Shown: positions 34,063-45,905 of the stretch, in pieces
How positions within the stretch are numbered: the first letter of the stretch is position 1
Layout of the letters: every line of letters begins with the position of its first letter
Made by a program: the position numbers and the translations under genes
Source: Tragulus kanchil
Lineage: Eukaryota > Chordata > Mammalia > Artiodactyla > Tragulidae
Direction of reading: 5' to 3'
Assembly (NCBI GenBank): GCA_022376925.1
Contig: JAIOJX010000032.1
Span: 117,281,979-117,345,978 of the forward strand
DNA length: 64,000 bases
The notes under the pieces: model-generated
Database searches by the model: none
Seen by the model: the letters and a program-made list of their open reading frames with translations, nothing else
What the model was told of the DNA's origin: nothing

Positions 34063-36280
34063 GATCCCAACTTGAAGCTGGAAGGCAAAGAAGCCCAGAT
34101 GGTGCAGCTTGTAGAGGTCAGCCACCAGCGCACAGAGGAAAGAAAGCAGACGATGAATCAGTGAAGACAGGAGAATAACAAGTACAGAATAGGATGTACC
34201 AGTTAACAGGATGAGACACACGGGCATGCCCTAACATAGAGCAGCTCCAATATAGTGCTAAGTGAAAAAACAAATCTTGCAGAAGAGTATGTAAGTGAAT
34301 GTATGTATGACCCCATGCTGGTGGTAACAACAGTAATATTTAAAATGAAGGTTAACAAAAATAAAATTAAGGTTAAGAAGGAAAGTACATAGATGAAAGG
34401 ATGTGTGTGGAAAGGGTATTCTTCTTAATGTACTCATATATTTAATTTTTATATCCACACAAGTAATAAATGTACAAAGTTTCCAAAGTGAAAAAGAAAT
34501 TGGAGATTTGTATTTTCAGTAGCACAGAGGATATGTACTGTGTCCAACCTTCCCACAATAATAGCAAAAACCTGCAGTGTAAGAAGGCTGCCTACAAAAA
34601 GCAGGTGGTTCTTGGAAAGGTTTTTCTTTTCTTTTCAAAGGGGACTGAAGTGGTTGCTCCCAGCCCTTCCCGTTTCCTTCTGTCCTGAAAGCAGATGCGA
34701 CACCTGAACAGCCACAGCCACAGCGACGTACACCTAAGGCTTTGGCAGACACACGCCATCAGTCAGTCAACGGATTTATCCATTTGTTCAACAGATATGA
34801 TCGTGAGAATGGTGAACTAATCACCTATCTTATTTCTCACTTTTTCATTAATGAAAATATCTTCAAATAAAGAGGCAGAAGAAACAGCCTAAGGAGGAAA
34901 CAGAACCCCAGAAGCAGATGACATATAAAGAAGCAAGTAAGAGCTTAAAATAAGCCAAAACCTCCAAGACAAGGAGGAGCACAATATCTCAACATTCTGT
35001 AAAGACGACATTTCACACCACTGCCAGGACAAAGGTCTGACAACACCTTCTAGCGGTGAGGCTGTGGAGAGAACGCTCATGCGTTCCTGGCGGTGGAAAG
35101 GATTCGGCAGTATCTAACAAAATCATTCATGCTTCCACCCTTTAACCCAGTACTCTCACTGCTAAGAAATGATCCCAACTTGAAGTAAAGAAGCCCAGAT
35201 GGTGCAGCTTGTAGAGGTCAGCCACCAGCGCACAGAGGAAAGAAAGCAGACGATGAATCAGTGAAGACAGGAGAATAACAAGTACAGAATAGGATGTACC
35301 AGTTAACAGGATGAGACACACGGGCATGCCCTAACATAGAGCAGCTCCAATATAGTGCTAAGTGAAAAAACAAATCTTGCAGAAGAGTATGTAAGTGAAT
35401 GTATGTATGACCCCATGCTGGTGGTAACAACAGTAATATTTAAAATGAAGGTTAACAAAAATAAAATTAAGGTTAAGAAGGAAAGTACATAGATGAAAGG
35501 ATGTGTGTGGAAAGGGTATTCTTCTTAATGTACTCATATATTTAATTTTTATATCCACACAAGTAATAAATGTACAAAGTTTCCAAAGTGAAAAAAAATT
35601 TGGGAGATTTGTATTTTCAGTAGCACAGAGGATATGTACTGTGTCCAACCTTCCCACAAAAATAGCAAAAACCTGCAGTGTAAGAAGGCTGCCTACAAAA
35701 AGCAGGTGGTTCTTGGAAAGGTTTTTCTTTTCTTTTCAAAGGGGACTGAAGTGGTTGCTCCCAGCCCTTCCCGTTTCCTTCTGTCCTGAAAGCAGATGCG
35801 ACACCTGAACAGCCACAGCCACAGCGACGTACACCTAAGGCTTTGGCAGACACACGCCATCAGTCAGTCAACGGATTTATCCATTTGTTCAACAGATATG
35901 ATCGTGAGAATGGTGAACTAATCACCTATCTTATTTCTCACTTTTTCATTAATGAAAAATATCTTCAAATAAAGAGGCAGAAGAAACAGCCTAAGGAGGA
36001 AACAGAACCCCAGAAGCAGATGACATATAAAGAAGCAAGTAAGAGCTTAAAATAAGCCAAAACCTCCAAGACAAGGAGGAGCACAATATCTCAACATTCT
36101 GTAAAGACGACATTTCACACCACTGCCAGGACAAAGGTCTGACAACACCTTCTAGCGGTGAGGCTGTGGAGAGAACGCTCATGCGTTCCTGGCGGTGGAA
36201 AGGATTCGGCAGTATCTAACAAAATCATTCATGCTTCCACCCTTTAACCCAGTACTCTCACTGCTAAGAAATGATCCCAA
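34063..36280. repeat. Tandem duplication 11 (about 1.1 kb)
   Basis: Positions 34063-35170 recur at 35171-36280. Copy 2 lacks 8 bases close to its start ('cttgaagtaaagaag' against 'cttgaagctggaaggcaaagaag'). Elsewhere only A-run lengths differ. Confidence 0.95.
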
Positions 36281-36420
36281 AGATACACTGACAGAAACAA
36301 AGAAAGACATGTGCACATGGCTATTTATTCCAGCACTTTATAATATAAGTGAAGTCCTTCAGTAAGGGTGCAACTATGGTGTACTGACAAAATGGAGAAT
36401 TACACAGCCAGAAACAGGAA
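34240..36420 (+). mobile_element. Old L1 (L1M type) remnants
   Basis: Weak L1 similarity: 'aaacaaatcttgcagaagag' and 'gtatgtatgaccccatgctg' resemble an old L1 3' end. 'aaggtctgacaacacc', 'cctttaacccagtactctca' and 'tggctatttattccagcact' follow the order of L1 ORF2 C-terminal coding sequence. Heavily mutated and repeated by duplication 11; boundaries are approximate. Confidence 0.5.
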
Positions 36421-36746
36421 TGTGCTCTCTCCGTCTCTTTCTGAATAATTTACTGGGCCAAGCAAGGTAGGCAAGTGTTACCTGGGAAAGAGGGGGAGAG
36501 GCATCAGGCCATAATGAGAAATCTGGGAACATGGCAGGAGGTGACATGGGGTTGACCAAATAAATTAAATACTCTGAGATTAAGAGGAACCAGATTTCTC
36601 AATTATGGATAAGTGAGTCACAAATGTGGAAAAATAAAAACTAGAACAAATCTTTTGAGTTGTACTGGAATTGAAGGTATCAAGGTGAACTGATGGTTTT
36701 CAAAATACACACATACAAAAATATAAAAATAACTACAGATGTGGAC

Positions 36747-36783
36747 TGTGTGTGCGTGCGTGCGTGTGTGTGTGTGTGTGTGT
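36747..36783. repeat. (GT)n microsatellite with GC interruptions
   Basis: GTGTGTGCGTGCGTGCG then pure GT repeats. A simple sequence likely to vary in length. Confidence 0.9.
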
Positions 36784-37458
36784 ACATGCATGTAAGCCCT
36801 AGCTCTTTTCACTGAAAGGGCCGGCAGCAGTCATACCCCAATTGTGATGAGCACACCTAGCACCTATAGCTTGGTTTTTAAATACCATTCTCCACTGTGA
36901 TAGGAACCAGGGGTCCGTGGAAGAATGGTTGATCCCAGGGCTGAAGCGGAGAGAGCACAGGATAGTCTGACATAAGAAGTACTCAAAGTGACAAGGAAAA
37001 AGTGGTCAGCTTGACAGGCTCTTAATGGCCAGAACTGTAGCTATTTAGACTAATAACAATAGATTATGACCCATCAAATAAGAATTAAAAAAGTGAGGAG
37101 AGGAGAAAGCTCTTCCTTAGAGTGGAAAGAATATAGAATGATGCACTTAGAAAGCCATTTAGCAATCACTTTAGGAATAATTCAGCTAAGGAACATCAAA
37201 GGATTCTAAAATTAATATGTAATATTTTGAGAAATGGGATATAATATTATCTTAAAGTATCTCCCCACAAGATACTTATTAATTAGAGAGAAGAAAAGAG
37301 TAATTTTACAACACAGAAATCTGATAAACCACCATAAACTAGGCACCACCATAAACTAGTTGAAGGGCATCTGGGGATTCCTTATAATATTTTTTGCAAC
37401 TTATCTGTAAGTCTATAATGATTTCAAAATTAAAAATCAAAAAAAAAAAAACAACCAG

Positions 37459-37713
37459 GACTTTCCTGGGGGGCCAACGGGTAAAAAACCGCCTGCCCAA
37501 GGAGGGGCTGTGGGCTCAGTCCCCGGTCTGGGAAGATCCCACATGCCATGGAGCAACTAAATTCATGCACCACAACTACTGAGCCCAAGCCCTAGAGCCT
37601 GTGCTCCACAACAAGAAACCACTGCAATGAGAAGCCCGTGCACCATAACCAAAGAAAGCCCATGGTACAATGAGGACCTAGCTGAGCCAACATAAATAAA
37701 TACTTTCTAAAAA
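37459..37713 (+). mobile_element. CHR-2-like SINE
   Basis: Classical CHR-2 body ('ccacaactactgagcccaag', 'ctccacaacaagaaaccact'). The head in this copy reads 'ctttcctggggggccaacgg', while the copy at 38581-38836 reads 'ctttcctggtggtccaacgg', which is the expected tRNA-like sequence. The left copy therefore looks wrong at about six bases within 50. Confidence 0.88.
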
Positions 37714-37769
37714 GAAAAAAAAAAAATAAACCAAATGTGCAGACAAATGTTCAAATAAACATCAAATGA

Positions 37770-37905
37770 GAGATCATCAAGCCAATTAAGATGTTGTTTA
37801 TGAAAAGATTTTAATGACATGAAGAAATGCTTCTGATACAGAAGTAAATGAAAAAAGTTATATGACAAGTGTCATATACTCAACTATTAAAAAAAAAAGA
37901 CTGGA
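37770..37905 (+). mobile_element. Old L1 3' end
   Basis: 'aagatgttgtttatgaaaag' and 'gttatatgacaagtgtcata' resemble an old L1 (L1ME-like) 3' end. The second copy is at about 38892-39028. Confidence 0.45.
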
Positions 37906-39299
37906 ATAAAAAACAACACTAACAGATTCATGCGGAGAATCTGGCTTTTTCTGGCTGCGTAGCATACCTGACCTCCCCACACAGCCACAAAAAAGCACGC
38001 AGGTAAAGAGCTGCACATGCTCTCGGCCAGCTCTCTTCAGCACGAGAGGAATGGAACAGCTGGACTCATTCCCGCCCATGCTCACCTTAGCTCCAAGAAG
38101 TACTCAAAGTGACAGAAGGAAAAAGTGGTCAGCTTGACAGGCTCTTAATGGCCAGAACTGTAGCTATTTAGACTAATAACAATAGATTATGACCCATCAA
38201 ATAAGAATTAAAAAAGTGAGGAGAGGAGAAAGCTCTTCCTTAGAGTGGAAAGAATATAGAATGATGCACTTAGAAAGCCATTTAGCAATCACTTTAGGAA
38301 TAATTCAGCTAAGGAACATCAAAGGATTCTAAAATTAATATGTAATATTTTGAGAAATGGGATATAATATTATCTTAAAGTATCTCCCCACAAGATACTT
38401 ATTAATTAGAGAGAAGAAAAGAGTAATTTTACAACACAGAAATCTGATAAACCACCATAAACTAGGCACCACCATAAACTAGTTGAAGGGCATCTGGGGA
38501 TTCCTTATAATATTTTTTGCAACTTATCTGTAAGTCTATAATGATTTCAAAATTAAAAATCAAAAAAAAAAAAACAACCAGGACTTTCCTGGTGGTCCAA
38601 CGGTTAAGAATCCGCCTGCCAAAGGAGGGGCTGTGGGCTCAGTCCCCGGTCTGGGAAGATCCCACATGCCATGGAGCAACTAAATTCATGCACCACAACT
38701 ACTGAGCCCAAGCCCTAGAGCCTGTGCTCCACAACAAGAAACCACTGCAATGAGAAGCCCGTGCACCATAACCAAAGAAAGCCCATGGTACAATGAGGAC
38801 CTAGCTGAGCCAACATAAATAAATACTTTCTAAAAAGAAAAAAAAAAAAATAAACCAAATGTGCAGACAAATGTTCAAATAAACATCAAATGAGAGATCA
38901 TCAAGCCAATTAAGATGTTGTTTATGAAAAGATTTTAATGACATGAAGAAATGCTTCTGATACAGAAGTAAATGAAAAAAGTTATATGACAAGTGTCATA
39001 TACTCAACTATTAAAAAAAAAAGACTGGAATAAAAAACAACACTAACAGATTCATGCGGAGAATCTGGCTTTTTCTGGCTGCGTAGCATACCTGACCTCC
39101 CCACACAGTCACAAAAAAGCACGCAGGTAAAGAGCTGCACATGCTCTCGGCCAGCTCTCTTCAGCACGTAGAGGGAATGGAACAGCTGGACTCATTCCCG
39201 CCCATGCGTTCACCTTAGCTCCAAGAAGTAGGTGTCTCTCTTCTGCTCAAAGCTAATGCAACAAACACCAAGTGCCAGGGATTATACAAGGCACAGAGG

Positions 39300-39800
39300 C
39301 CACTAAGACAGTGGAATTTAGATCCTTCTCACTTCTCAATTACTCTTTCACCCATCACAATCTGATCTGGCTTCTGATCCCACATGTTGCTCAATAAGTT
39401 TACCACTGACGGCTTCACTGCCAAAGCCACTGGACACCACGGTTCTCCCATGACGACCTTTCTACAGCATGTGAAACTGTAAGAGCGCACAGTGTGGTGG
39501 TAAGAGCTCTTACCTTCTTTACGTAGCAATATCAACTCATCTTTTAGGACTCTGGTCAAGTCTTACTTCCTTCAGAAAGCTTTCCTTAAGCACTGCCCGA
39601 CAGTATGGCAATCTGTGCTCTGATAACACTCCACGCTTACCTCTATCCTAGCACTTGTAAAATGTCTTGTCTATTTTTCTGTCTCTATAAGGCACTGGCA
39701 TATAATTTGAAAGCAGAATCTATAACTTAAGTCTGTGAATTACCTACATTTAACAGCACAGAACCTAGCCCATTCAAGAAGTATTTCTCTAAAGATAAAA
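39300..39800 (+). mobile_element. L2 LINE 3' end
   Basis: 'tcttacttccttcagaaagc', 'ttccttaagcactgcc', 'agcacttgtaaaatgtcttg' and 'cacagaacctagcccattca' follow the order of the L2 3' terminus. High divergence. Confidence 0.6.
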
Positions 39801-39880
39801 TAATGTATTTCTAATTATATTCCCCCAACTGTAGACACAATATAATCTGCACACATCACAAAAATATATACGAAAGATAT

Positions 39881-39960
39881 AGTGTGTGTGTGTGTATGTG
39901 TGTGTGTGTGAGAAGAGAGATGGGGTGGGGGGAGGGAGGGAGGAAGAGGGAGGAAGACAG
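39881..39960. repeat. (GT)n and (GGGA/GGAA)n simple repeats
   Basis: GT repeats at 39881-39910, then a purine-rich GGGAGGGAGG run to about 39960. Confidence 0.9.
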
Positions 39961-40151
39961 AGAGCATGACCAAGTTTAAATGCAGAAAGAAGCTTGAGGC
40001 GCTGTCTGAGACTGTCTTCTATTCTCATCCCATAGATACACCCAAGGCAATCTCATTCCACTTCATTTACCACCCTTATGCTGACTATCCCAGACTTTAT
40101 CTGTTCCATCCAGATAGATGACTTCTAAGTTCCATTTCCATTTATTGAACT

Positions 40152-40269
40152 TCTTTTTTGTTGGCCACAGTGTCCAGGTTTGGGGATCTTAATTCCCCAA
40201 TCTGGGACTAGACTGGTACCTGGCAATGAAAGCCCAGAAGTGAACGCACTAGACTGCCAGGGAATGCCC
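40152..40269 (-). mobile_element. Old CHR-type SINE fragment
   Basis: Reverse orientation: 'tgttggccacagtgtccagg', 'cttaattccccaatctggga', 'agactgccagggaatgccc'. More diverged than the GC-rich copies. Confidence 0.75.
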
Positions 40270-40442
40270 TCTGTTTATTTAACTTCTATACCATCATCTA
40301 GATGTTTCACAGATGTCTCAGACTTCCACAAGAAACCCCCTTTTTCTCCAGTGTGATCACTGTTTCAATAAAAGGCAATACCTTCACAGATGCTTCTGTC
40401 AAAAATCTGGAAATTAGCCTTGAAATAATGCTCCTTCTCACT

Positions 40443-40749
40443 TTTATTTAATTTGGGCAGGGGTCGGGTTGGGGAGGGAGGGGGGCGGGCGGGCCACTTC
40501 TATTGGTCTTTCATTTCTCTATTTTCATCCGTCTTTGTTCTTTGGCTCCTGTGGGCCTCCCATCGCGGTGGCGTCTGTCGTTGCAGACCGCTGGCTCTGG
40601 GCGCATGTGCTCCAGAGCTCTGGCTCGCTGATTGGACACATTGGTCCAGCCGCTCCGTGGCATGTGGGATCTTCCCAGGCCAGGGATCGAACCAGCGCCC
40701 CTTGCACTGCAAGGTGGTGTCCTTACCCACTGGACCACCAGGGGAAGCC
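40443..40749 (-). mobile_element. CHR-derived SINE, long form, 12-bp target-site duplication
   Basis: Reverse, nearly full length. CTCCTTCTCACT stands at 40431-40442 and 40750-40761. B box (complement ggatcgaacc), body and CT-rich extension are intact. The NRF1-like core is mutated here to gcgcatgtgc. Confidence 0.92.
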
Positions 40750-40766
40750 CTCCTTCTCACTCTTAA

Positions 40767-43056
40767 CTGCTATATCTAATCAATCATCAAGCCCTATGAA
40801 CTTACCTCTTAAATAATTCTTGACTCCATCCATCCCACTATCTTCACTGCCACCACTGTATTCCAAGTCATTATAGTCTTTTGCTTGAACTATTACTACA
40901 GCCTCCTAGTAAAACTCCCATCTCCATTCTTTCATGTGTGATAAACGTGACAAGTTACACTTTATAAATTTAAGATATAGAGCATGTTACCTTGATACAT
41001 TTATATATTATGACTGCCATTTCAGCAATATTTACCACATTACATTATAGTACAATATTATTGTCTACATTCATTATACTATATGTTAGCTCTCTGTGGC
41101 TTACTACTTGCTACAGGTTTGTACCCTTAACCTTCATCAGTCTTATCCTCCCATCCCTCATCCTCTGGCAACCTTCATTTAACCTATAATTTTTCACAGG
41201 TTTGCTTTTTAGAGTGCACATTTAAGTGAAACCACATGGTCTTGTCCTTCTGACCTATCTCATTTAGCATAATGTGCTCAAGGTCCATTCATGTTGTCAC
41301 AATGGCAGGACAGCTTCCTTCCTCATGGCTGAATAATACTTCATTGAGTGTAATCCATTTATCTACTGATGGGCACTTGGGCTATTTCAATATCTTGGTT
41401 GCTGTAAATAATGCTGTGATAAACAGGTGTACACATATAGCACATCAAAATCCTGTTTTCATTTCCTTTGGGTACTCCCATATCCATTCTCGATCCTCTT
41501 CAATTCATTCTCCGCATAGCAATGTGAATCTAATTCATTCTCAGATTTAAACTTCCTAAACTTCCCACCGTCTTTAGGGTAAAGTCCCAAACTCTTAACA
41601 GGGCCTGTAAGACTCTACATGGTCTGGCCCCAATCCACTTCTCCATCTCTCTCGTCATCACTGACCACCTCACGTCTGAGTCTGCAACACTGAACATGTT
41701 CTAGTGTTTTCACTTGCCATGCTGTCTCCTAAATGTCAGGCTGAAGCCTTCTTGACCCTACTACTTCATCTAGCCAACTCCCACTCAGAATTTAAGTCTC
41801 AGCTTAAAAGTTAATTCCAGTGAGAAAAGGGGATCCTGCAGGTGTGCTGTGCGACCACCTGGAGGGGTGGGATGGGGGGATATACATAAGACTAATCTGG
41901 GATCATACACATCTGCTATATCTAATCAATCATCAAGCCCTAATTTACTCTAAATAATCCTTGACCCCATCCACCCCACTACCTCCACTGCCACCACTGT
42001 ATTCCAAGTCATTATAGTCTTTTGCTTGAACTATTACTACAGCCTCCTAGTAAAACTCCCATCTCCATTCTTTCATGTGTGATAAACGTGACAAGTTACA
42101 CTTTATAAATTTAAGATATAGAGCATGTTACCTTGATACATTTATATATTATGACTGCCATTTCAGCAATATTTACCACATTACATTATAGTACAATATT
42201 ATTGTCTACATTCATTATACTATATGTTAGCTCTCTGTGGCTTACTACTTGCTACAGGTTTGTACCCTTAACCTTCATCAGTCTTATCCTCCCATCCCTC
42301 ATCCTCTGGCAACCTTCATTTAACCTATAATTTTTCACAGGTTTGCTTTTTAGAGTGCACATTTAAGTGAAACCACATGGTCTTGTCCTTCTGACCTATC
42401 TCATTTAGCATAATGTGCTCAAGGTCCATTCATGTTGTCACAATGGCAGGACAGCTTCCTTCCTCATGGCTGAATAATACTTCATTGAGTGTAATCCATT
42501 TATCTACTGATGGGCACTTGGGCTATTTCAATATCTTGGTTGCTGTAAATAATGCTGTGATAAACAGGTGTACACATATAGCACATCAAAATCCTGTTTT
42601 CATTTCCTTTGGGTACTCCCATATCCATTCTCGATCCTCTTCAATTCATTCTCCGCATAGCAATGTGAATCTAATTCATTCTCAGATTTAAACTTCCTAA
42701 ACTTCCCACCGTCTTTAGGGTAAAGTCCCAAACTCTTAACAGGGCCTGTAAGACTCTACATGGTCTGGCCCCAATCCACTTCTCCATCTCTCTCGTCATC
42801 ACTGACCACCTCACGTCTGAGTCTGCAACACTGAACATGTTCTAGTGTTTTCACTTGCCATGCTGTCTCCTAAATGTCAGGCTGAAGCCTTCTTGACCCT
42901 ACTACTTCATCTAGCCAACTCCCACTCAGAATTTAAGTCTCAGCTTAAAAGTTAATTCCAGTGAGAAAAGGGGATCCTGCAGGTGTGCTGTGCGACCACC
43001 TGGAGGGGTGGGATGGGGGGATATACATAAGACTAATCTGGGATCATACACATCTG
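40767..43056. repeat. Tandem duplication 13 (about 1.14 kb)
   Basis: Positions 40767-41912 recur at 41913-43056. Differences crowd into the first 85 bases of copy 2 ('ccctaatttactctaaataa' against 'ccctatgaacttacctctta' and several C/T changes); the remaining 1 kb is nearly identical. Confidence 0.95.
40938..41490 (-). mobile_element. Old L1 3' UTR, antisense
   Basis: 'tatctcatttagcataatgt', 'tcatggctgaataatacttc', 'tttatctactgatgggcact' and 'tttcctttgggtactcccat' are the antisense 3' end of an old mammalian L1. The copy is at 42078-42632. Confidence 0.85.
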
Positions 43057-43250
43057 TAAATAACAAAACTCTGTAAAAGTAAAAAGTCAAATAAAAATTT
43101 TTAAAAACTGTTAATTCCACAAGGAAGCCTTATGTGTTTCCACACTTTAGGTTAGGTCTCCCTATTAGAAATCCCCACAGCACCTGTATATCCCCATCCA
43201 GTACAGACTGCACTTATAATCATGAGTATTTACTTATCATGAGTAATTCA
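41491..43250 (+). mobile_element. L2 LINE 3' end, interrupted
   Basis: 'agggtaaagtcccaaactct', 'gcctgtaagactctacatgg', 'ttgccatgctgtctcctaaa' and 'ttaagtctcagcttaaaagt' match the L2 3' region. A small L1 piece (42961-43109) splits it, after which 'aaggaagccttatgtgtttc' continues it. Part of it is doubled by duplication 13. Confidence 0.75.
42961..43109 (+). mobile_element. Short 5'-truncated L1 insertion with 10-bp target-site duplication
   Basis: 149 bases of the ruminant L1 3' end ('ggaggggtgggatgggggga', 'aataaaaatttttaaaa'), flanked by GTTAATTCCA at 42951-42960 and 43110-43119. A truncated version of the same insertion ends copy 1 of duplication 13 (41820-41912). Confidence 0.85.
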
Positions 43251-43889
43251 TTTAAAATTTATATTCTGGCTAATCCAGAAAGTGAGCATGTCTATTTTAT
43301 TCAACATTGTGTCTCTGGTAGGTATTCAAAAACTATCTGCTCACTGACCAAATGTTCAGTCACTGATAGTCTGATCAAAAACAGGTACATAAACCTAGGT
43401 TATTTTAACTAGCCATAAAATTTATATAAATATTTGAACTCACTGAAACAAAGTACCCCAGACTCTAGTCATTTGCAAAACATCCTACAATGTGGTTATC
43501 TTCTAATCTACACCTGCAACAATTTTTAGTCTGAAATGTTAGAATCTTACTGACTTTCAAATAGCAGCCATAATGAACATGAACTCAATTATTACAAAAT
43601 TACACTGAGCAAAAACCACAAAGTACTTCCCGAACACATCTCCTGTGAATAATTTTGAGTCAAGTTAATTAGAAGTTATTATGTACTATTTATTACCCAG
43701 CTTTCTGAACAAGCTACTGAAAAAGTCATCAATTTTTTAAATGGTTTTGTTGAAATATACACCTCCTTTTCAGACTATACATGACTAAGCAGATTTAAGT
43801 AGTTAATTAACATGCAATATATTACAGAAGAATACTGCAGAAGAACTGTGTATTTTCTAATTGTAAGTCAATACAAGGGATAAAATAAT
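43251..43889. other. Intron 1 sequence, nothing recognised
   Basis: AT-rich intron sequence without gene or clear repeat. The last 220 bases are the start of duplication 14. Confidence 0.5.
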
Positions 43890-44118
43890 ATTGCTCGTAT
43901 TCATATAGCACTTACAATGGACGAATCAGTCCTAAAAGTTTTATATGATTTAACTCCTTGAATCTTCTAACAATCTACAAGATTATCATTCTCCCTATAT
44001 AGAGAATAAACTGAGGCCCAGAGAGGTAAAACTGTCTAAGATCAATTGTCTAAGAGCTAGTAAGTGGTAGAGCAAAGATTCAAATCCAAATGCTCTGACT
44101 TCAGTCTTGTAACTCTTT
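43890..44118 (+). mobile_element. MIR SINE
   Basis: A long MIR: 'cactta' start, 'ttaactccttgaatcttcta', 'aataaactgaggcccagaga', 'gagctagtaagtggtagagc', 'aaatgctctgacttcagt'. The copy is at about 45006-45234. Confidence 0.85.
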
Positions 44119-44405
44119 CGATTTGAAGAGGCTATACAGTGCAACAGAACAAAAATGAAAAAGAACCAGTACAGAATCTAAACAGAAGCGGAAGAGAGGA
44201 AAGAGAAGTGTCAAAGGGAAGTGTGGTGAATGAAGGCCACACAACAGAAAAAACTATGGCACAGGACAGATACAGATCGTTAACAAAAGCTCTCAGGCGC
44301 TGCCCACTCCCAAAAGGTTCTGTAAAACAAGAACTAAAATCCCAGATTAAAGGCAGAGCTTCAAGAAAAAAAAAAGTAAAACAACCTATTTAAAATAAAA
44401 TTAGT

Positions 44406-44638
44406 GGGAATCCCTGGTGGTCCAGTGGGTAAAGAGTCTGCCTTGCAGTGCAAGGGGCACCGGTTTGATCCCTAGCTTGGGAGGATGCCATGTGCCGCAG
44501 AGTGGCTGGACCCCTGTGTCCAATTATGAGCCAGCGCTCTGGAGCGCATGTGCCCAGAGCCAGCACTCTGCAATGAGAGAGGCCACTGCAATGGGAGGCC
44601 CACACAGGCCAAAGAACAAAGATCGCTGAAAAATAAAT
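44406..44638 (+). mobile_element. CHR-derived SINE, short form
   Basis: Forward. 'atccctggtggtccagtggg', B-box region 'ggtttgatccctagc', GC-rich body, end 'aaagatcgctgaaaaataaa' with a 'tgatgacttaagagg' tail. The false copy is at 45522-45754. Confidence 0.9.
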
Positions 44639-45905
44639 GATGACTTAAGAGGAAAAAAAAAATTTAGCACTCAAGGGTTAAGAATGAGCAAAGAAAAATA
44701 ACATCACCAAAAAACAAACAAAAAAGCCTCAATGGAAAATAAGAACTGCTAAAAACACAGTAAGAGTCATGAAGGCTCTGGTAATTAGAAGTTATTATGT
44801 ACTATTTATTACCCAGCTTTCTGAACAAGCTACTGAAAAAGTCATCAATTTTTTAAATGGTTTTGTTGAAATATACACCTCCTTTTCAGACTATACATGA
44901 CTAAGCAGATTTAAGTAGTTAATTAACATGCAATATATTACAGAAGAATACTGCAGAAGAACTGTGTATTTTCTAATTGTAAGTCAATACAAGGGATAAA
45001 ATAATATTGCTCGTATTCATATAGCACTTACAATGGACGAATCAGTCCTAAAAGTTTTATATGATTTAACTCCTTGAATCTTCTAACAATCTACAAGATT
45101 ATCATTCTCCCTATATAGAGAATAAACTGAGGCCCAGAGAGGTAAAACTGTCTAAGATCAATTGTCTAAGAGCTAGTAAGTGGTAGAGCAAAGATTCAAA
45201 TCCAAATGCTCTGACTTCAGTCTTGTAACTCTTTCGATTTGAAGAGGCTATACAGTGCAACAGAACAAAAATGAAAAAGAACCAGTACAGAATCTAAACA
45301 GAAGCGGAAGAGAGGAAAGAGAAGTGTCAAAGGGAAGTGTGGTGAATGAAGGCCACACAACAGAAAAAACTATGGCACAGGACAGATACAGATCGTTAAC
45401 AAAAGCTCTCAGGCGCTGCCCACTCCCAAAAGGTTCTGTAAAACAAGAACTAAAATCCCAGATTAAAGGCAGAGCTTCAAGAAAAAAAAAAGTAAAACAA
45501 CCTATTTAAAATAAAATTAGTGGGAATCCCTGGTGGTCCAGTGGGTAAAGAGTCTGCCTTGCAGTGCAAGGGGCACCGGTTTGATCCCTAGCTTGGGAGG
45601 ATGCCATGTGCCGCAGAGTGGCTGGACCCCTGTGTCCAATTATGAGCCAGCGCTCTGGAGCGCATGTGCCCAGAGCCAGCACTCTGCAATGAGAGAGGCC
45701 ACTGCAATGGGAGGCCCACACAGGCCAAAGAACAAAGATCGCTGAAAAATAAATGATGACTTAAGAGGAAAAAAAAAATTTAGCACTCAAGGGTTAAGAA
45801 TGAGCAAAGAAAAATAACATCACCAAAAAACAAACAAACAAGCCTCAATGAAAGAGAACAATTAAGAACTGCTAAAAACACAGTAAGAGTCATGAAGGCT
45901 CTGGT

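Larger units (their letters stand above)
36974..39230. repeat. Tandem duplication 12 (about 1.12 kb)
   Basis: Positions 36974-38094 recur at 38095-39230 (offset 1121-1123). Both edges near the junction carry small indels ('gacaaggaaaa' against 'gacagaaggaaaa'; 'cacgagaggaatgg' against 'cacgtagagggaatgg'). Confidence 0.95.
43666..45905. repeat. Tandem duplication 14 (1116 bases)
   Basis: Positions 43666-44781 recur at 44782-45905. Copy 1 is shortened near its end ('caatggaaaataagaactgc' against 'caatgaaagagaacaattaa'). Confidence 0.95.
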
